This document shows, one piece after another, positions 63,080 to 64,000 of a stretch of DNA of 64,000 nucleotides. The stretch is from Bog-473 sp036502025 (GTDB taxonomy: Bacteria; Actinomycetota; Acidimicrobiia; Acidimicrobiales; RAAP-2): assembly GCA_036502025.1 (NCBI GenBank), contig DASXZJ010000141.1, positions 16,181-80,180 of the forward strand, given 5' to 3'. The position numbers were made by a program, and so were the translations under genes. A model generated the notes under the pieces. The model was not told the DNA's origin. It saw only the letters and a program-made list of their open reading frames with translations, and did not search any database. The first letter of the stretch is position 1. Each line of letters opens with the position of its first letter.

Positions 63080-63742
63080 TCAGCTGGTCCAGCTGTCGGT
63101 GACCGGGCCGGTCGTCGCCGTGGCGGCACCACCAGTAGCCGTCACACCGGTCAGCGATGGCATGGAGAAGTAGGTATTGGCGCAGGCGGCCGGCGCGGCC
63201 AGCGTCATGCTGGCGTCGTTGGTGAAGGTCACCACCAGTGAACTACTCGCCCCCACGGTCAGCGGGGTGCTCAGGGTGTGCGAAGAGCCACTCGTGCCTG
63301 AGGAGAAATTCCAGATGACGTCACTCGGCGTGGTGGCGACGCATCCGGTTTGCAAGGTGCCCGAGGTGACGTTGGACGTGGTGTAGCCGTTGCCATACGT
63401 CAAGTTCGTCGGCAACTGCACCGCCGTGACCGTTACCGGAAAGGTGTTGGGATTGGCGATCGTGACCACCACGTCCCCGTTGCCCCCTGGAAAGAGCTGA
63501 TTGGTCGCCGCCGGAGAGGCGATGGCCGTGACGGTGAGGTTCGAGATCGTCGCCGACTGGCCCTCACCCGAGGAGCCGGCGTCCAGGCCGACGATCCAAT
63601 TGGTGGCCGCGTAAGCACCGGTGCCGGCCAGCAGGACGCCGAGAACAATAGCGATGCGCCTGGCCCGACGCGGGTACTTGGCGTCGCCACCCCCTTCTTT
63701 CCATGCGGAACTGCCTTCGATGCTGCCGTGGTGAAGCCTCAC
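63080..63742 (-). CDS. Secreted protein with NWxxGL motif, beta-rich, unknown function
   Basis: This is a 220-residue protein with a basic N-terminus, a hydrophobic segment (IAIVLGVLLAGTGAYA), then TNWIVGLDAGSSGEGQSA and a beta-rich domain of Thr/Ser/Gly-rich strands (GGNGDVVVTIANPNTFPVTVTAV, SSLVVTFTNDASMTL). It looks like camelysin/TasA-like or pilin-like surface proteins. The GTG at 63742 was chosen because GGGAG lies six bases upstream. It is the first gene of a two-gene operon with the related protein downstream. Confidence 0.65.
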   Translation of the reverse strand: MRLHHGSIEGSSAWKEGGGDAKYPRRARRIAIVLGVLLAGTGAYAATNWIVGLDAGSSGEGQSATISNLTVTAIASPAATNQLFPGGNGDVVVTIANPNTFPVTVTAVQLPTNLTYGNGYTTSNVTSGTLQTGCVATTPSDVIWNFSSGTSGSSHTLSTPLTVGASSSLVVTFTNDASMTLAAPAACANTYFSMPSLTGVTATGGAATATTGPVTDSWTS

Positions 63743-63868
63743 TGCGTTCTCCCTAGAGGTCGGCGGTGCGTGTGCGCCACGCACTTTGCCCACCCATGAC
63801 CGTAGGCAAGGCAGGTTTCGCCCAGGGGGCACTAAGGATGCAGTCCGGTTGCCCTGAGCAAGGCGCCG

Positions 63869-64000
63869 TTAGCGCCGCCGCTCGAGCCACCCGACGAGGA
63901 GGGCGATGACCCGCGGATCGGCCCGGAGCCAGTGGCCGGCGCCGTAGACGACACGGAGGTCGGCCGGTCCGGTAGCCGCGTCGGCCAGGACGCGGGCGTC
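63869..64000 (-). CDS. Alpha/beta hydrolase, C-terminal end (partial)
   Basis: This is the last 43 residues of a hydrolase whose start lies beyond the window. VVYGAGHWLRADPRVIALLVGWLERR holds the probable catalytic His in the GAGHW turn and the final helix of the AB-hydrolase fold. The stop is TAA. The family call rests on this short part only. Confidence 0.6.
   Translation of the reverse strand, partial: DARVLADAATGPADLRVVYGAGHWLRADPRVIALLVGWLERRR

Overview
The window is 64 kb of gene-dense, G+C-rich DNA (about 70% by eye) from an actinobacterium. The best guess is an uncultured or poorly studied lineage near Acidimicrobiia. The reasons are mycothiol-type DinB/MDMPI proteins, a flavin-dependent LLM oxidoreductase, a homodimeric AceE, a SigE-type sigma factor, frequent GTG starts, 4-base GTGA/ATGA gene overlaps, and many starts that sit 6-9 bases behind a TANNNT box (leaderless transcription). 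No rRNA, tRNA, CRISPR array, insertion sequence or phage gene was seen.

Layout. 1-2148: tail of a thiolase, a FabH-like ketosynthase and a nucleotidyltransferase, translationally coupled. 2149-5687: a 600-base regulatory stretch, an exported GH43 glycosidase, a mycothiol-type DinB protein, an alpha/beta hydrolase and a probable thioesterase remnant. 5721-13067: SDR, aldehyde dehydrogenase, pantothenate kinase, acyl-CoA synthetase, acetyltransferases (one broken) and DNA-3-methyladenine glycosylase. 13080-17368: an operon of a SigE-type sigma factor and three exported propeller-like proteins. 17518-23058: quinone oxidoreductase, secreted protein, LLM oxidoreductase, SDR, ArsR/SRPBCC pair and a two-lobed aspartic-protease-like lipoprotein. 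23063-28884: surface polysaccharide genes (rfbB, rfbD, ugd, UDP-xylose synthase, two glycosyltransferases). 28992-33052: biotin ligase divergent from the biotin-carrying acyl-CoA carboxylase subunit, then a peptidase and a monooxygenase. 33060-35930: an AT-richer island with a second sigma factor and a membrane partner. 36043-42934: lipoprotein, methylmalonyl-CoA mutase large subunit, a VOC protein, a secreted repeat protein, a DUF929/VKOR disulfide pair and a CtaG-like cytochrome oxidase assembly protein. 42955-47749: aldo/keto reductase, hydrolase, a rhodanese-ThiF fusion, nitroreductase and cobalamin adenosyltransferase. 47812-60009: metH, then the lipoate block (lpd, E2 and a LipB-LipA fusion in one operon), RNase HI and aceE. 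60006-64000: small proteins, an Rrf2 regulator, a HhH-GPD protein, thiE, a pair of related secreted proteins and the end of a hydrolase.

How the genes work together. AceE, E2 and Lpd would form pyruvate or 2-oxoglutarate dehydrogenase, and the adjacent LipB-LipA fusion would build the lipoyl cofactor on E2. The mutase, the adenosyltransferase and MetH make this a B12-using region. BirA would biotinylate the carboxylase encoded next to it. RfbB/RfbD and Ugd/UXS would supply dTDP-rhamnose and UDP-xylose to the two neighbouring glycosyltransferases.

The strongest leads are the LipB-LipA fusion inside an lpd-E2 operon, two sigma-factor modules in which the sigma gene overlaps a gene for a single-pass membrane protein, a pair of secreted proteins sharing an NWxxGL motif, the repeat and palindrome region ahead of the GH43 gene, and the habit of convergent genes to overlap tail to tail. 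All product calls come from reading motifs by eye; no database search was run.
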